Source: CAVUAF01 sp964460655
Lineage (GTDB): Bacteria > Acidobacteriota > Terriglobia > Terriglobales > Acidobacteriaceae
Reading direction: 5' to 3'
Length of the DNA stretch: 21,095 nt
Assembly: GCA_964460655.1 (NCBI GenBank)
Contig: CAYWSH010000053.1
Span: 1 to 21,095, forward strand
Shown here in pieces: positions 12,028-19,452 of the stretch (position 1 is the stretch's first letter; the number at the start of each line of letters is the position of its first letter). Made by a program: the position numbers and the translations under genes. The notes beneath the pieces were generated by a model. The model ran no database searches. It saw only the letters and a list, made by a program, of their open reading frames with translations, and was not told the DNA's origin.

Positions 12028-13698
12028 ATGCCCTCCGGCAAACTCCATATCGTCCCGCTCGGCGGACTCGGCGAATTCGGCATGAATTGCATGGCCATTC
12101 GCTGGGGTGACGACATCATCGTCATCGATGCCGGCCTCATGTTCCCCGAAGCCGAGCTGCTGGGCGTGGACATCGTCGTCCCCGACATCACGTATCTCAC
12201 CGAGAATCGCCAGCATGTGCGCGCCATCGTCCTCACGCACGGCCACGAAGACCACATCGGCGGCCTGCCGTGGGTCCTCTCCGAGCTCAACGTGCCCGTC
12301 TATGGCACCGAGTTCACGCTCGCTTACGTCGAGAACAAACTCGAAGAGCACGGCCTGCTCGACGATGCGCGACTCAACGAGATCCGCGCCGGCCGCAAGT
12401 TCACCATCGGCCCATTCACCATCAACCCGATCCAGGTGACCCACAGCCTGGTGGACTGCGTCGCGCTGGCGATCCACACGCCGCTCGGCGTCCTTATCCA
12501 TACCGGTGACTTCAAAGTCGACCCGACGCCGACCGACAATCGCCTCTTCGACCTGCACGCCTTCGCCGAGTACGGCCAGAACGGCGTGCTCGCGCTCTTC
12601 CAGGATTCCACCAACGTCGAACGCCCCGGCTATACGCCCAGTGAACGCGCCGTCCGTCGCAAGTTCGACGAAGTCTTTCGCGCCACCGAGCGCCGGCTCT
12701 TCATCTCGTGCTTTTCGTCGTCCATCCATCGCATCAAGCTCGCGATCGAACTCGCGCACGAATACAACCGCAAGGTCGCGCTCGTCGGCCGCTCGATGAA
12801 CGAATCCACCGAGATCGCGCAAGACCTCGGCTACCTCGACGTGCCCGACGGCTGGCTCATCAATCCCGGCGACATCAAGAACCATCCGCCGGAAAAAGTC
12901 TGCGTGCTCATCAGCGGCACCCAGGGCGAGCCGATGTCGGGCCTCTCGCGCGCCGCTGTCGACAATCACAAGCACGCCCGCATCGAACCCGGCGACACCG
13001 TCGTGCTCTCCTCGCGCATCATCCCCGGCAACGAGAAGGCCATCTACCGCGTCATCGACCATCTCTATCGCCGCGAAGCGCACGTCGTCTACGAAGATGG
13101 CTCATCACCGCCCGTTCACGTTTCCGGGCACGCCAGCCAGGAAGAGCTCAAGCTCATCATCAATCTGGTGAAGCCGCGCTACTTCATTCCGGTCCACGGC
13201 GAGTATCGCCAGTTGCGCCGCCACGCCGAGATGGCGCGCGCCATGCACGGTGCCGTCGGCTCGGTCATGATGATCGAATCGGGCGGCATCCTCGAATTCG
13301 ACGAACTCGGCGCGCGCAAGGCCGGCCAGGTCAACGTCGGCCGCATCTGCATCGACTCCGGCTCGATGGGCGAGGTCGTAGAAGACCTCGTCATCCGCGA
13401 CCGCCGCCATCTTTCCGAAGACGGCTTCGTGCTGCCGATCATCGCCATCAACAAGCTCACCGGCAAAGTCGAGAGCACGCCCGAGATCGTGATGCGCGGC
13501 TTCGCGCCCGCCAACGCCGAAGACGGCTTCCTGAATGGCGCGCGCGACACCGTGATGCAGACGCTCGAGATGTCGAGCGAAGAAGAGAAACGCGACTACG
13601 GCGTGATCAAAGAAAAGATCCGCGCCGACCTGAAGCGCCACATCGTGAAGAGCACCCAGCGCCGCCCGCTCATCATGCCGGTAATCTTGGAGATTTGA
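12028..13698 (+). CDS. rnj: Ribonuclease J (metallo-beta-lactamase/beta-CASP RNase)
   Basis: Cytoplasmic 5'-to-3' exo- and endoribonuclease for mRNA decay and rRNA maturation. The 556-residue length is standard. The metallo-beta-lactamase part begins LHIVPLGGLGEFGMN and carries the metal motif THGHEDHIGG (H71, H73, D75, H76), VTHSLVD and HTGDFKVDPTP. The beta-CASP insert has RRLFISCFSSSIHRIK and SGTQGEPMSGLSRA. VHVSGHASQEEL and YFIPVHGEYRQL close the active site. The C-terminal dimerisation domain follows (about residue 450 on). The frame is open far upstream, but that sequence is the antisense of moaA. ATG 12028 is chosen because the conserved domain begins there. Confidence 0.96.
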   Translation: MPSGKLHIVPLGGLGEFGMNCMAIRWGDDIIVIDAGLMFPEAELLGVDIVVPDITYLTENRQHVRAIVLTHGHEDHIGGLPWVLSELNVPVYGTEFTLAYVENKLEEHGLLDDARLNEIRAGRKFTIGPFTINPIQVTHSLVDCVALAIHTPLGVLIHTGDFKVDPTPTDNRLFDLHAFAEYGQNGVLALFQDSTNVERPGYTPSERAVRRKFDEVFRATERRLFISCFSSSIHRIKLAIELAHEYNRKVALVGRSMNESTEIAQDLGYLDVPDGWLINPGDIKNHPPEKVCVLISGTQGEPMSGLSRAAVDNHKHARIEPGDTVVLSSRIIPGNEKAIYRVIDHLYRREAHVVYEDGSSPPVHVSGHASQEELKLIINLVKPRYFIPVHGEYRQLRRHAEMARAMHGAVGSVMMIESGGILEFDELGARKAGQVNVGRICIDSGSMGEVVEDLVIRDRRHLSEDGFVLPIIAINKLTGKVESTPEIVMRGFAPANAEDGFLNGARDTVMQTLEMSSEEEKRDYGVIKEKIRADLKRHIVKSTQRRPLIMPVILEI

Positions 13699-13707
13699 TT
13701 TCTAGCT

Positions 13708-13768
13708 GGCATCCTGAGCGAAGCTCGTCCGCCACGGCGGACGAGCGCAGTCGAAGCATCCCTATAGG
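13708..13768 (+). repeat. Dispersed repeat family A copy
   Basis: GGCATCCTGAGCGAAG, then a perfect 10-bp stem CTCGTCCGCC-AC-GGCGGACGAG (13724-13745), then CGCAGTCGAAGCATCCCTATAG. It begins 9 bases after the RNase J stop codon. Confidence 0.8.
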
Positions 13769-13807
13769 ACCTCGGGCCCCTCGCGCAGCCATCACTACTC
13801 TCACTCC

Positions 13808-13866
13808 GCTCATCCTGAGCGAAGCGACGGACGCAGCGCGGCCGGTGCGAAGTCGGAGGACCCCGC
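13808..13866 (+). repeat. Dispersed repeat family A copy (GGACCCC subtype)
   Basis: GCTCATCCTGAGCGAAGCG ... GAAGTCGGAGGACCCCGCGC. It belongs to the subtype with GGACCCC in place of GGATCCC, as at 17091 and 19326. Confidence 0.75.
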
Positions 13867-13911
13867 GCATGTTGGCGTTACGAGGATGTCGGCAGGCCTT
13901 TCGGCCACGAA

Positions 13912-13947
13912 CTTCGTGACCTTTGTGCCCTTCGTGTCCTTTGTGTT
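13912..13947 (+). repeat. Nonamer array (family D) upstream of the dehydratase gene
   Basis: Four 9-base units: CTTCGTGAC, CTTTGTGCC, CTTCGTGTC, CTTTGTGTT. It ends 18 bases before the ATG at 13966 and would form most of the leader. Confidence 0.7.
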
Positions 13948-13965
13948 AAAGCTTTTGACTCTCTC

Positions 13966-14888
13966 ATGGTCGACTTGAATGCTATCCACGCCGCCCGCGA
14001 ACGCATCCGCGGCGTCGCCGTCCGCACCCCGCTCGTGCGTCTCTGGTCCACGCCTAACATCTACCTGAAGCTCGAGAGCCAGCAACCCATCGGCTCGTTC
14101 AAGCTGCGCGGCGCCTACAACAAGATCGCCTCGCTCACCGACGCGGAACGCGCGCGCGGCGTCATCAGTTATTCCAGCGGTAACCATGCGCAAGGTGTCG
14201 CCTACGCCGCCCGCGCCCTGAAGACGAAAGCCATCGTCGTCATGCCGAACAATGCTCCCAAGGTAAAGATCGACAGCACGCGCGGCTTCGGCGCCGAGGT
14301 CGTGTTTGTGGGACCCGCAAGTTCCGAGAGACAGGAAAAAGCCGAAGCGCTCGCCGCTGCTCACGGCTACGCCATCATTCCGCCGTACAACGACGAATTC
14401 ATCATCGCGGGCCAGGGCACGCTCGCGCTCGAGGTCCTCGAAGACCTGCCGAACGTGCGCGCCATCGTCGCTCCTATCGGCGGCGGCGGACTCATCAGCG
14501 GCATCGCGGCCGCAACCAAGCTGACGAAGAAAAACGTGCGCGTCTTCGGCGCCGAGCCCGAACTCGCCGCCGATGCTGCCGAGAGCTTTCGCACCGGCAA
14601 ACTGGTCGAACTGTCCGCTGCCCACACCTCGCGCACCCGCGCCGACGGCCTGCGCACGCAGTCCATCGGCCCGCTGAACTTCGAGCACATTCGCGCGTAT
14701 GTCGACGGCGTCCTTACCGTCTCCGAGCCCGACATCCGCAACGCCATGCGCCGCATCCTCTTCGAGGCCAAGCTCGTCGCCGAACCCAGCGGCGCCGTCG
14801 CACCCGCCGCCGCCCTCTTCCACGCTTCCGAACTTAAGACCGACGGCGACATCGCCGTCGTCGTCAGCGGCGGCAACGCCGAAGCAGC
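13966..14888 (+). CDS. Threonine/serine dehydratase-like PLP enzyme, 3' end lost in the scaffold gap
   Basis: Fold-type II pyridoxal-phosphate enzyme, probably deaminating threonine (to 2-oxobutanoate) or serine. Seen: PIGSFKLRGA with the PLP lysine K46, the substrate loop SSGNHAQG (about residue 69), and the phosphate-binding GGGGLISG (about residue 172). It ends with VVSGGNAEA at the N run; this family usually ends some 10-20 residues after that motif, so only the tail is missing. No ACT regulatory domain is seen and there is little room for one, which favours the short catabolic (TdcB-like) or serine racemase type over biosynthetic IlvA. An open frame across the 100 N to 15120 exists only because N codons cannot be stops. 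Confidence 0.9.
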
Positions 14889-14988
14889 NNNNNNNNNNNN
14901 NNNNNNNNNNNNNNNNNNNNNNNNNNNNNNNNNNNNNNNNNNNNNNNNNNNNNNNNNNNNNNNNNNNNNNNNNNNNNNNNNNNNNNNN
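14889..14988. other. Assembly gap of 100 N
   Basis: Exactly 100 unknown bases, the conventional size for a scaffold join of unknown length. The true distance, and whether both sides are really adjacent, cannot be told from the sequence. Confidence 0.98.
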
Positions 14989-15006
14989 TTCCCGCCCGAA
15001 TGCCGG

Positions 15007-15050
15007 GGTGCCCCACCCTTGTCCGCCTTTCTTTGGCGGACAGGGTGGGA
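15007..15050 (+). repeat. 44-base palindromic repeat, family C copy 1
   Basis: CCCACCCTTGTCCGCC, then a T-rich loop, then GGCGGACAGGGTGGG: a 15-bp stem with a single bulged T, preceded by GGTGC. It starts 19 bases after the gap and is nearly identical to 18681-18724. Confidence 0.8.
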
Positions 15051-15082
15051 TGAACTCGCCGCGCGAACCCGTGCAAATGCCC

Positions 15083-15088
15083 TACAAT
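15083..15088 (+). promoter_or_regulatory. Possible -10 box of the SH3/TPR gene
   Basis: TACAAT, 28 bases before the ATG at 15117. The leader in between would consist of two nonamer units, CTTTGCGCT and CTCTGCGTT (15091-15108). Confidence 0.35.
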
Positions 15089-15090
15089 TC

Positions 15091-15108
15091 CTTTGCGCTC
15101 TCTGCGTT
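15091..15108 (+). repeat. Nonamer pair (family D) before the SH3/TPR gene
   Basis: CTTTGCGCT followed by CTCTGCGTT, two 9-base units ending 8 bases before the ATG. Confidence 0.5.
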
Positions 15109-15116
15109 CTGAATTT

Positions 15117-16028
15117 ATGAAACGAGCCATTCTTTTCCTGCTCTGCGCCACCCTTGCTCACGCCGCCGCCGAGCGCGCTATCGAGATCCGCGAAGCCGCG
15201 CTCTACATGTCGCCCGACGCCACCTCGCAGAGGCTCGGCACCGTACAGCGTGGCCGCGAGGTCGCCGTCATTGAGACCAGCGGCAACTTCCTGAAGGTGC
15301 TCGCCAACACGCAGCAGGACCGTGAAGTGACCGGCTGGGTGCTCACCAAGGGTGTGGTTCGCACTTCCACGCCCAACGGTGACGCCATCATCTACGGCGA
15401 GGCCGTCGACTCGGAAGCACAGGCGCAGCGTCGTGGCGGCCGCAAGGGCGCCGCACAGGACGCGATGCGACTCTACGCCCGCATGGCGGAGTATTTCCCC
15501 AAGTCGCCGCTCGCCGGCGAAGCGCTCTTTCGCGCCGCCGACATCCGCTGGCAGCTCGAGAAGGCCGACGTCTTCTCTCGTCCTTCCGCCAAGGAAGCCG
15601 ACCCGCTCCTGCGCGGCCAGATGTCCGAAGACATGCTCCACGAGGTCCGCAAGAAGTTTCCCGGCACCAAGTGGGCCGACCTCGCTTCCTACGAGTTGAT
15701 GGAGAACAAGGTCTGCGGCGAGTGGCAGGGCGCGTCAAAGTGTCCCGAGAAAGAAGCTGGCATGTACGAGGACTACGTGAAGGATCATCCCAGCTCGCCG
15801 AAAGCGGCCGAGGCTCTCTACGAAGCCGCCTGGCGTCGCGCCGCCCTCATCGAGATCTACAAGACCGAAGCGAAGAACGACAAAGTCGCCGAAGCCCGCT
15901 CGCGTGCCCTCCAGTTGTCGCAACAGATCGTGTCGCAATTCCCGCAGAGCGATTGGGCCCCGCGCGCCCAATCCCTCGCCTACAAAGTCGAGCAAGGCAT
16001 CCCGACCTGGGGAAACGCTAGCGAATGA
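15117..16028 (+). CDS. Secreted SH3-domain and TPR-repeat protein
   Basis: A 303-residue envelope protein of unknown specific role. It has a signal peptide (MKRAILFLLCATLAHAAA), then a bacterial SH3-like module (about residues 22-85: REAALYMSPDATSQRLG ... VAVIETSGNFLKVL ... GWVLTKGVV), which in other proteins binds peptidoglycan or peptides. The rest is helical with TPR-like repeats: RLYARMAEYFPKSPLAGEAL, YEDYVKDHPSSPKAAEALYE and QIVSQFPQSDWAPRAQSL, each with the x-FPxSxxAxxA pattern seen in YbgF/BamD-type proteins. This suggests a scaffold between outer membrane or cell wall and other proteins. ATG 15117 is chosen over 15093 because it directly begins the signal peptide. Confidence 0.85.
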   Translation: MKRAILFLLCATLAHAAAERAIEIREAALYMSPDATSQRLGTVQRGREVAVIETSGNFLKVLANTQQDREVTGWVLTKGVVRTSTPNGDAIIYGEAVDSEAQAQRRGGRKGAAQDAMRLYARMAEYFPKSPLAGEALFRAADIRWQLEKADVFSRPSAKEADPLLRGQMSEDMLHEVRKKFPGTKWADLASYELMENKVCGEWQGASKCPEKEAGMYEDYVKDHPSSPKAAEALYEAAWRRAALIEIYKTEAKNDKVAEARSRALQLSQQIVSQFPQSDWAPRAQSLAYKVEQGIPTWGNASE

Positions 16029-16056
16029 CTAGGCATCTGGGAACCAGCCTTGAAGG

Positions 16057-16158
16057 GGCGGGCCTTTAGGCCCGCCGTTCAGCACCAGAAGATGTCATCC
16101 TGAGCGATGGAGCGCTCACGCAAAGCGTGAACGCTCAGCAGTCGAAGGATCCCTATCG
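16057..16158 (+). repeat. Family B hairpin followed by a family A copy
   Basis: GGCGGGCC-TTTA-GGCCCGCC (16057-16076, identical to 1252-1271) is followed by TGTCATCCTGAGCGATGG ... GCAGTCGAAGGATCCCTATC (16093-16158). The latter has the inner hairpin TCACGC-AAA-GCGTGA (16116-16130). Together they fill most of the space between the SH3/TPR gene and uppP. Confidence 0.75.
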
Positions 16159-16190
16159 CCACGATGCCCTCACGCGTAGCCCACTAAAGA

Positions 16191-16199
16191 CGCTAAACT
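16191..16199 (+). promoter_or_regulatory. -10-like box of uppP
   Basis: CGCTAAACT ends 11 bases before the ATG at 16211 and matches the tRNA-Gly box (TGCTAAACT) in 8 of 9 bases. No Shine-Dalgarno is visible in the short interval. Confidence 0.4.
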
Positions 16200-16210
16200 G
16201 ATTTCCTCGC

Positions 16211-17056
16211 ATGAACGACTACTGCCTCTCCCTCATCCTTGGCATCATCGAAGGCATCACCGAATTCCTTCCCGTCAGCTCCACCGCGCACTTGCGTATC
16301 GCGGAAGCCCTGCTTGGCATCGACCTCGCTGCCGGCTACTGGAAGATGTTCAGCATCGTCATCCAGCTCGGCGCTATTCTCACGCTGCCCATCTACTTCC
16401 GCCGGCGCATCGCTGACTTCCTGCGGACGTTCCCCAAGTCCCCGCGGAATCATCCGCTCACGCTCGTCATGGTCGCCTTCGTTGTCACCGCGATCCCCGC
16501 GTTCCTGCTGACCAGGCTCATCGGCAAGATGCTGGAGGACCTCGTCGCCATCGCGCTCGCCCTCATCGTTGGCGGCGTGGCCATGTGGATCGTCGACGTG
16601 GTGTGCAGCCGCCCACGCACGACTTCAATGGACAGCATGACACTCGGCCAATCCATCTGGATCGGCGCCTGCCAGATCTTGAGCGCCGTCTTCCCGGGAA
16701 CATCGCGCTCCATGGCGACCATCGCCGGCGGACAGATTGCCGGCCTCTCGCGCGCCGCCGCCCTCGAGTTCTCGTTCTTCCTCTCCATCCCCACGATGAC
16801 GGCCGCCGTCGGCTACGACCTGCTCAAGTCGCTGCGCCATCCTGTCACCACCGCCGGCAGTGACATCGGCGCCGCCCCCGTCGGCACCCACGGCTGGGTG
16901 CTGCTCGCCATCGGCTTCGTCGTTTCGTTTGTCGTGGCTTATGGCGTCGTCGCGTGGTTCATGGCCTGGGTGCGCAAGCGCGGCTTCGTTCCCTTCGCGA
17001 TCTATCGCCTGCTCGCGGGTGGTGCGGTGCTCTGGTGGGCCCTGCGACACACTTAA
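16211..17056 (+). CDS. uppP: Undecaprenyl-diphosphate phosphatase (BacA/UppP)
   Basis: Integral membrane enzyme that dephosphorylates undecaprenyl diphosphate to recycle the lipid carrier for peptidoglycan and other envelope polymers. It also underlies bacitracin resistance. The 281-residue product shows the first signature EGITEFLPVSSTAHL (residues 14-28, including the catalytic glutamate region) and the second, PGTSRSMATIAGG (from P162, with S165 and R166), both on membrane re-entrant loops. Several further hydrophobic helices complete the fold. It is a stand-alone gene flanked by repeats, downstream of a -10-like box 11 bases before the ATG. Confidence 0.96.
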   Translation: MNDYCLSLILGIIEGITEFLPVSSTAHLRIAEALLGIDLAAGYWKMFSIVIQLGAILTLPIYFRRRIADFLRTFPKSPRNHPLTLVMVAFVVTAIPAFLLTRLIGKMLEDLVAIALALIVGGVAMWIVDVVCSRPRTTSMDSMTLGQSIWIGACQILSAVFPGTSRSMATIAGGQIAGLSRAAALEFSFFLSIPTMTAAVGYDLLKSLRHPVTTAGSDIGAAPVGTHGWVLLAIGFVVSFVVAYGVVAWFMAWVRKRGFVPFAIYRLLAGGAVLWWALRHT

Positions 17057-17090
17057 AGTATTACTTGAATATGCAATAAGAGATTAAGCC

Positions 17091-17163
17091 GCTCATCCTG
17101 AGCGAGCGTGACTGAGCCGAGGCGAAGGAACGCGAGTCGAAGGACCCCACGCCTGTCGGCACA
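17091..17163 (+). repeat. Dispersed repeat family A copy (GGACCCC subtype)
   Basis: GCTCATCCTGAGCGAGCG ... GAGTCGAAGGACCCCACGC, then GTCGGCACA. The extended 3' end matches the copy at 19326-19404. Confidence 0.75.
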
Positions 17164-17188
17164 ACGATGCCGCTGGTTGCCTTTTTCG

Positions 17189-17230
17189 ACTCGGAACTCC
17201 GTACTCAGTACTCGGTACTCGCTACTTCAG
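17189..17230 (+). repeat. Heptamer (STRR-like) array at the 3' end of the membrane/spermidine-synthase gene
   Basis: Six 7-base units: ACTCGGA, ACTCCGT, ACTCAGT, ACTCGGT, ACTCGCT, ACTTCAG. The last two cover the stop codon (TAG on the minus strand, 17222-17224) and final codons of the minus-strand gene. Confidence 0.7.
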
Positions 17231-19318
17231 CACCCTCACCAGGCTGCTGTAATCATCCGTCCACAAGACGCGATTCTGCGTCGCCGGCGTCGCCCCGCTG
17301 TCGTGCCACACCTCTTCCGCCAGCTTGGAATCCTTCGCCGCCACCAGTACCCACGTTGACGTCGAGATGCTGCGGCTCTCGTCCGGCCCGTTCGAAACGA
17401 CCATCGCCTGCTCGCCGATCGCCGCTGCCGCCGCCGCCACCACCGGCTCAAGATCCAGATACCGATTCGAGATGTGCATCGCCAGCACGCCGCCCGGCTT
17501 CAAGTGTCGCCGATAAAGCTCGAATGTCTCGCGCGTGAGCAGGTGCACCGGGATCGAATCGCCGGTGAAAGCGTCCACCGCCAATACGTCGAACTGCTGC
17601 GACGACTCCCGCTCCAGCGAAAGCCGCGCGTCACCCTGCACTACGTCGTTCTGCGCCGGCGAATCACGCAGGTACGTGAACTCGTTCCGCGCCAGCGTCA
17701 CCACCAGCGGATTGATGTCGTAGAACCGGAATACATCGGTCGGCCTGCCATAGGCGGCCAGCGTCCCTGCGCCCAGCCCAATCACGCCCACCCGCACTGC
17801 ACCGTGCCGCTCCGCGATGTCGATCGCGAACCCCACGCCCGATTCGCGCGAGTAGTACGTCGTCGGCTGCCGCCGCAGTGAGCTCTCCTGGAACTGCTCG
17901 CCGTGGCTGATGACGCCGTTGACCAGTTCGCGGATACGCAGGTCGGGCGCATCGAACAGGTTCTTTGGGTCCGTCTCCATCGAGACGATCAGCGGCCGCA
18001 CGCGCTCCTTCACGCGCAGCAACCCGTAAAAGTTACGGACCATCACCCGCGTGTCGCGGCTCAGCCGTCGCGACGTCATCCCCAGGTTCACGCACAGCGC
18101 GATCACCAGCGCGACCATGCCGAGCCACGCGGGATGAAATCGCTTATGGAAGAAGTAGCTCTCCGGATCGCTCCACAGCACCACCAGCACGAGCACGCCA
18201 CACCCGCCGAGTGCCAGCGGCAGCTCCCACAGATTGCGGAACCAGTACGGCGCGATCAGCGCCACGAACAGTCCGCCCAGCGCTCCGCCGAGTGACAACA
18301 GCAGATAGAACTGCGTCAGTTGCGACGGCTCCGGCTTCAAGCGCGCCAGTTCGCCATGGCACACCATGCAGCACACGAACAGCCCCGCGCAGAACAGCGG
18401 GAGCAACACCTTCAGCGCCGCGGTTTCCAGATCTTCCGAGATCCCGTACGCCATCCCGCCCAGCGCGACACCGAGCAGCCGCAGCCACAGTCCCCGCACA
18501 TACCAGCGCCGCCCTTCAAAACACAGGATGAAGCTCAGCAGATAAATGCCCAGCGGCAGCACCCACAGGAACGGCGCCGACGCCACGTTCTGCGAGATGT
18601 GGTTCGTCACCGCCAGCAGCAGCGCCGACGGCACCGCCGCCAACGCGATCCATAACAGCCTTCGGCCGAACGACGCCTCGGGTGCCCCACCCTTGTCCGC
18701 CGTTTTTTGGCGGACAGGGTGGGAAAACGCCACCACCACACTCGTCGCCGCCACTACTCCATACGCCAGCGACCAACCCCACGCTTGCGCGCGCAACGCC
18801 AGTCGTGGCTCGATCAGCGCCGGATACGCCACCAGCGCACCCAGTGATCCCGCATTCGACAACGCATACAACCGATACGGCCGCCCACTCGCGTCGCGCT
18901 CGAAGTACCACGCCTGCAGCAACGGTCCGAGCGACGCCAGCACAAAGAACGGCAGTCCCACGGTCGCGCCGAGCACGAGCAGGATCCGCCACGCCGGGTC
19001 CTGGGCCGCCGTCGGCTTCCACATTGCATTCGGGATGATCGGCAACGCCGCCAGGCTCACGGCCACGATCGTCGCGTGCACCATCGCTTGCGCGCGTGGC
19101 GGCACGCGCGACCGCAACCTGTGCGCGTACGCATAACCGAGCAGCAGCGCCGTCTGGAAGAACAGTAGGCACACGCTCCACACCGCCGCGGCGCCGCCGA
19201 ACCACGGCAGGATCTCCTTCGCCACCAGCGGCTCCGACGCGAACAGCAGGAACGCGCCCGCAAAGATCGTCACCCCGAACAGCCAACCTGAACCCGCCGT
19301 CATTCTTCCTTCACTCAT
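17222..19318 (-). CDS. Fused membrane (MFS-like) and spermidine-synthase-like methyltransferase-fold protein
   Basis: A 698-residue protein joining an N-terminal polytopic membrane part (about residues 10-430, many hydrophobic helices, starting GWLFGVTIFAGAFLLFASEP) to a C-terminal Rossmann domain of the spermidine synthase type. In the latter VIGLGAGTLAAYG (about residue 512) is the nucleoside-binding loop, DINPLVV follows, GDARLSL binds the adenine region, and VDAFTGDSIPVHLLT is the catalytic-site equivalent. Such fusions are widespread, but the reaction is unproven; polyamine synthesis coupled to transport is a guess. Residues 199-213 (SHPVRQKTADKGGAP) are encoded by an inserted DNA palindrome. 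No other polyamine gene is nearby. The start at 19318 could instead be the ATG at 19303. Confidence 0.88.
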   Translation of the reverse strand: MSEGRMTAGSGWLFGVTIFAGAFLLFASEPLVAKEILPWFGGAAAVWSVCLLFFQTALLLGYAYAHRLRSRVPPRAQAMVHATIVAVSLAALPIIPNAMWKPTAAQDPAWRILLVLGATVGLPFFVLASLGPLLQAWYFERDASGRPYRLYALSNAGSLGALVAYPALIEPRLALRAQAWGWSLAYGVVAATSVVVAFSHPVRQKTADKGGAPEASFGRRLLWIALAAVPSALLLAVTNHISQNVASAPFLWVLPLGIYLLSFILCFEGRRWYVRGLWLRLLGVALGGMAYGISEDLETAALKVLLPLFCAGLFVCCMVCHGELARLKPEPSQLTQFYLLLSLGGALGGLFVALIAPYWFRNLWELPLALGGCGVLVLVVLWSDPESYFFHKRFHPAWLGMVALVIALCVNLGMTSRRLSRDTRVMVRNFYGLLRVKERVRPLIVSMETDPKNLFDAPDLRIRELVNGVISHGEQFQESSLRRQPTTYYSRESGVGFAIDIAERHGAVRVGVIGLGAGTLAAYGRPTDVFRFYDINPLVVTLARNEFTYLRDSPAQNDVVQGDARLSLERESSQQFDVLAVDAFTGDSIPVHLLTRETFELYRRHLKPGGVLAMHISNRYLDLEPVVAAAAAAIGEQAMVVSNGPDESRSISTSTWVLVAAKDSKLAEEVWHDSGATPATQNRVLWTDDYSSLVRVLK
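18681..18724 (+). repeat. 44-base palindromic repeat, family C copy 2, inside a coding region
   Basis: GGTGCCCCACCCTTGTCCGCC-type left arm with GGCGGACAGGGTGGGA right arm, matching 15007-15050 in all but a few loop bases. It sits in frame in the minus-strand membrane/spermidine-synthase gene between two membrane helices. Confidence 0.8.
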
Positions 19319-19325
19319 AGGGACC

Positions 19326-19404
19326 GCTCATCCTGAGCGAGCACGCGCGAGCCGCCGCGGCGGACGAGAGCGCGCGCAGTCGAAGGACCCCACGCAAGTC
19401 GGCA
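19326..19404 (+). repeat. Dispersed repeat family A copy (GGACCCC subtype)
   Basis: GCTCATCCTGAGCGAGC ... GCAGTCGAAGGACCCCACGC, then GTCGGCACA. It lies upstream of the minus-strand membrane/spermidine-synthase gene, and its twin (17091) lies just past that gene's 3' end. Confidence 0.75.
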
Positions 19405-19452
19405 CATCGACGCCGCGTACACGCTTTTCGGACACGAACCCGTCTTTCTTCA

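Noticed and set aside
11842..13083. 413-codon minus-strand open frame opposite RNase J
   Set aside because: Antisense shadow of a gene with complete catalytic motifs.
14889..15120. Continuation of the dehydratase frame through the N run to a stop at 15118-15120
   Set aside because: Unknown bases cannot show a stop; the sequence after the gap in that frame translates a palindromic repeat and has no family similarity.
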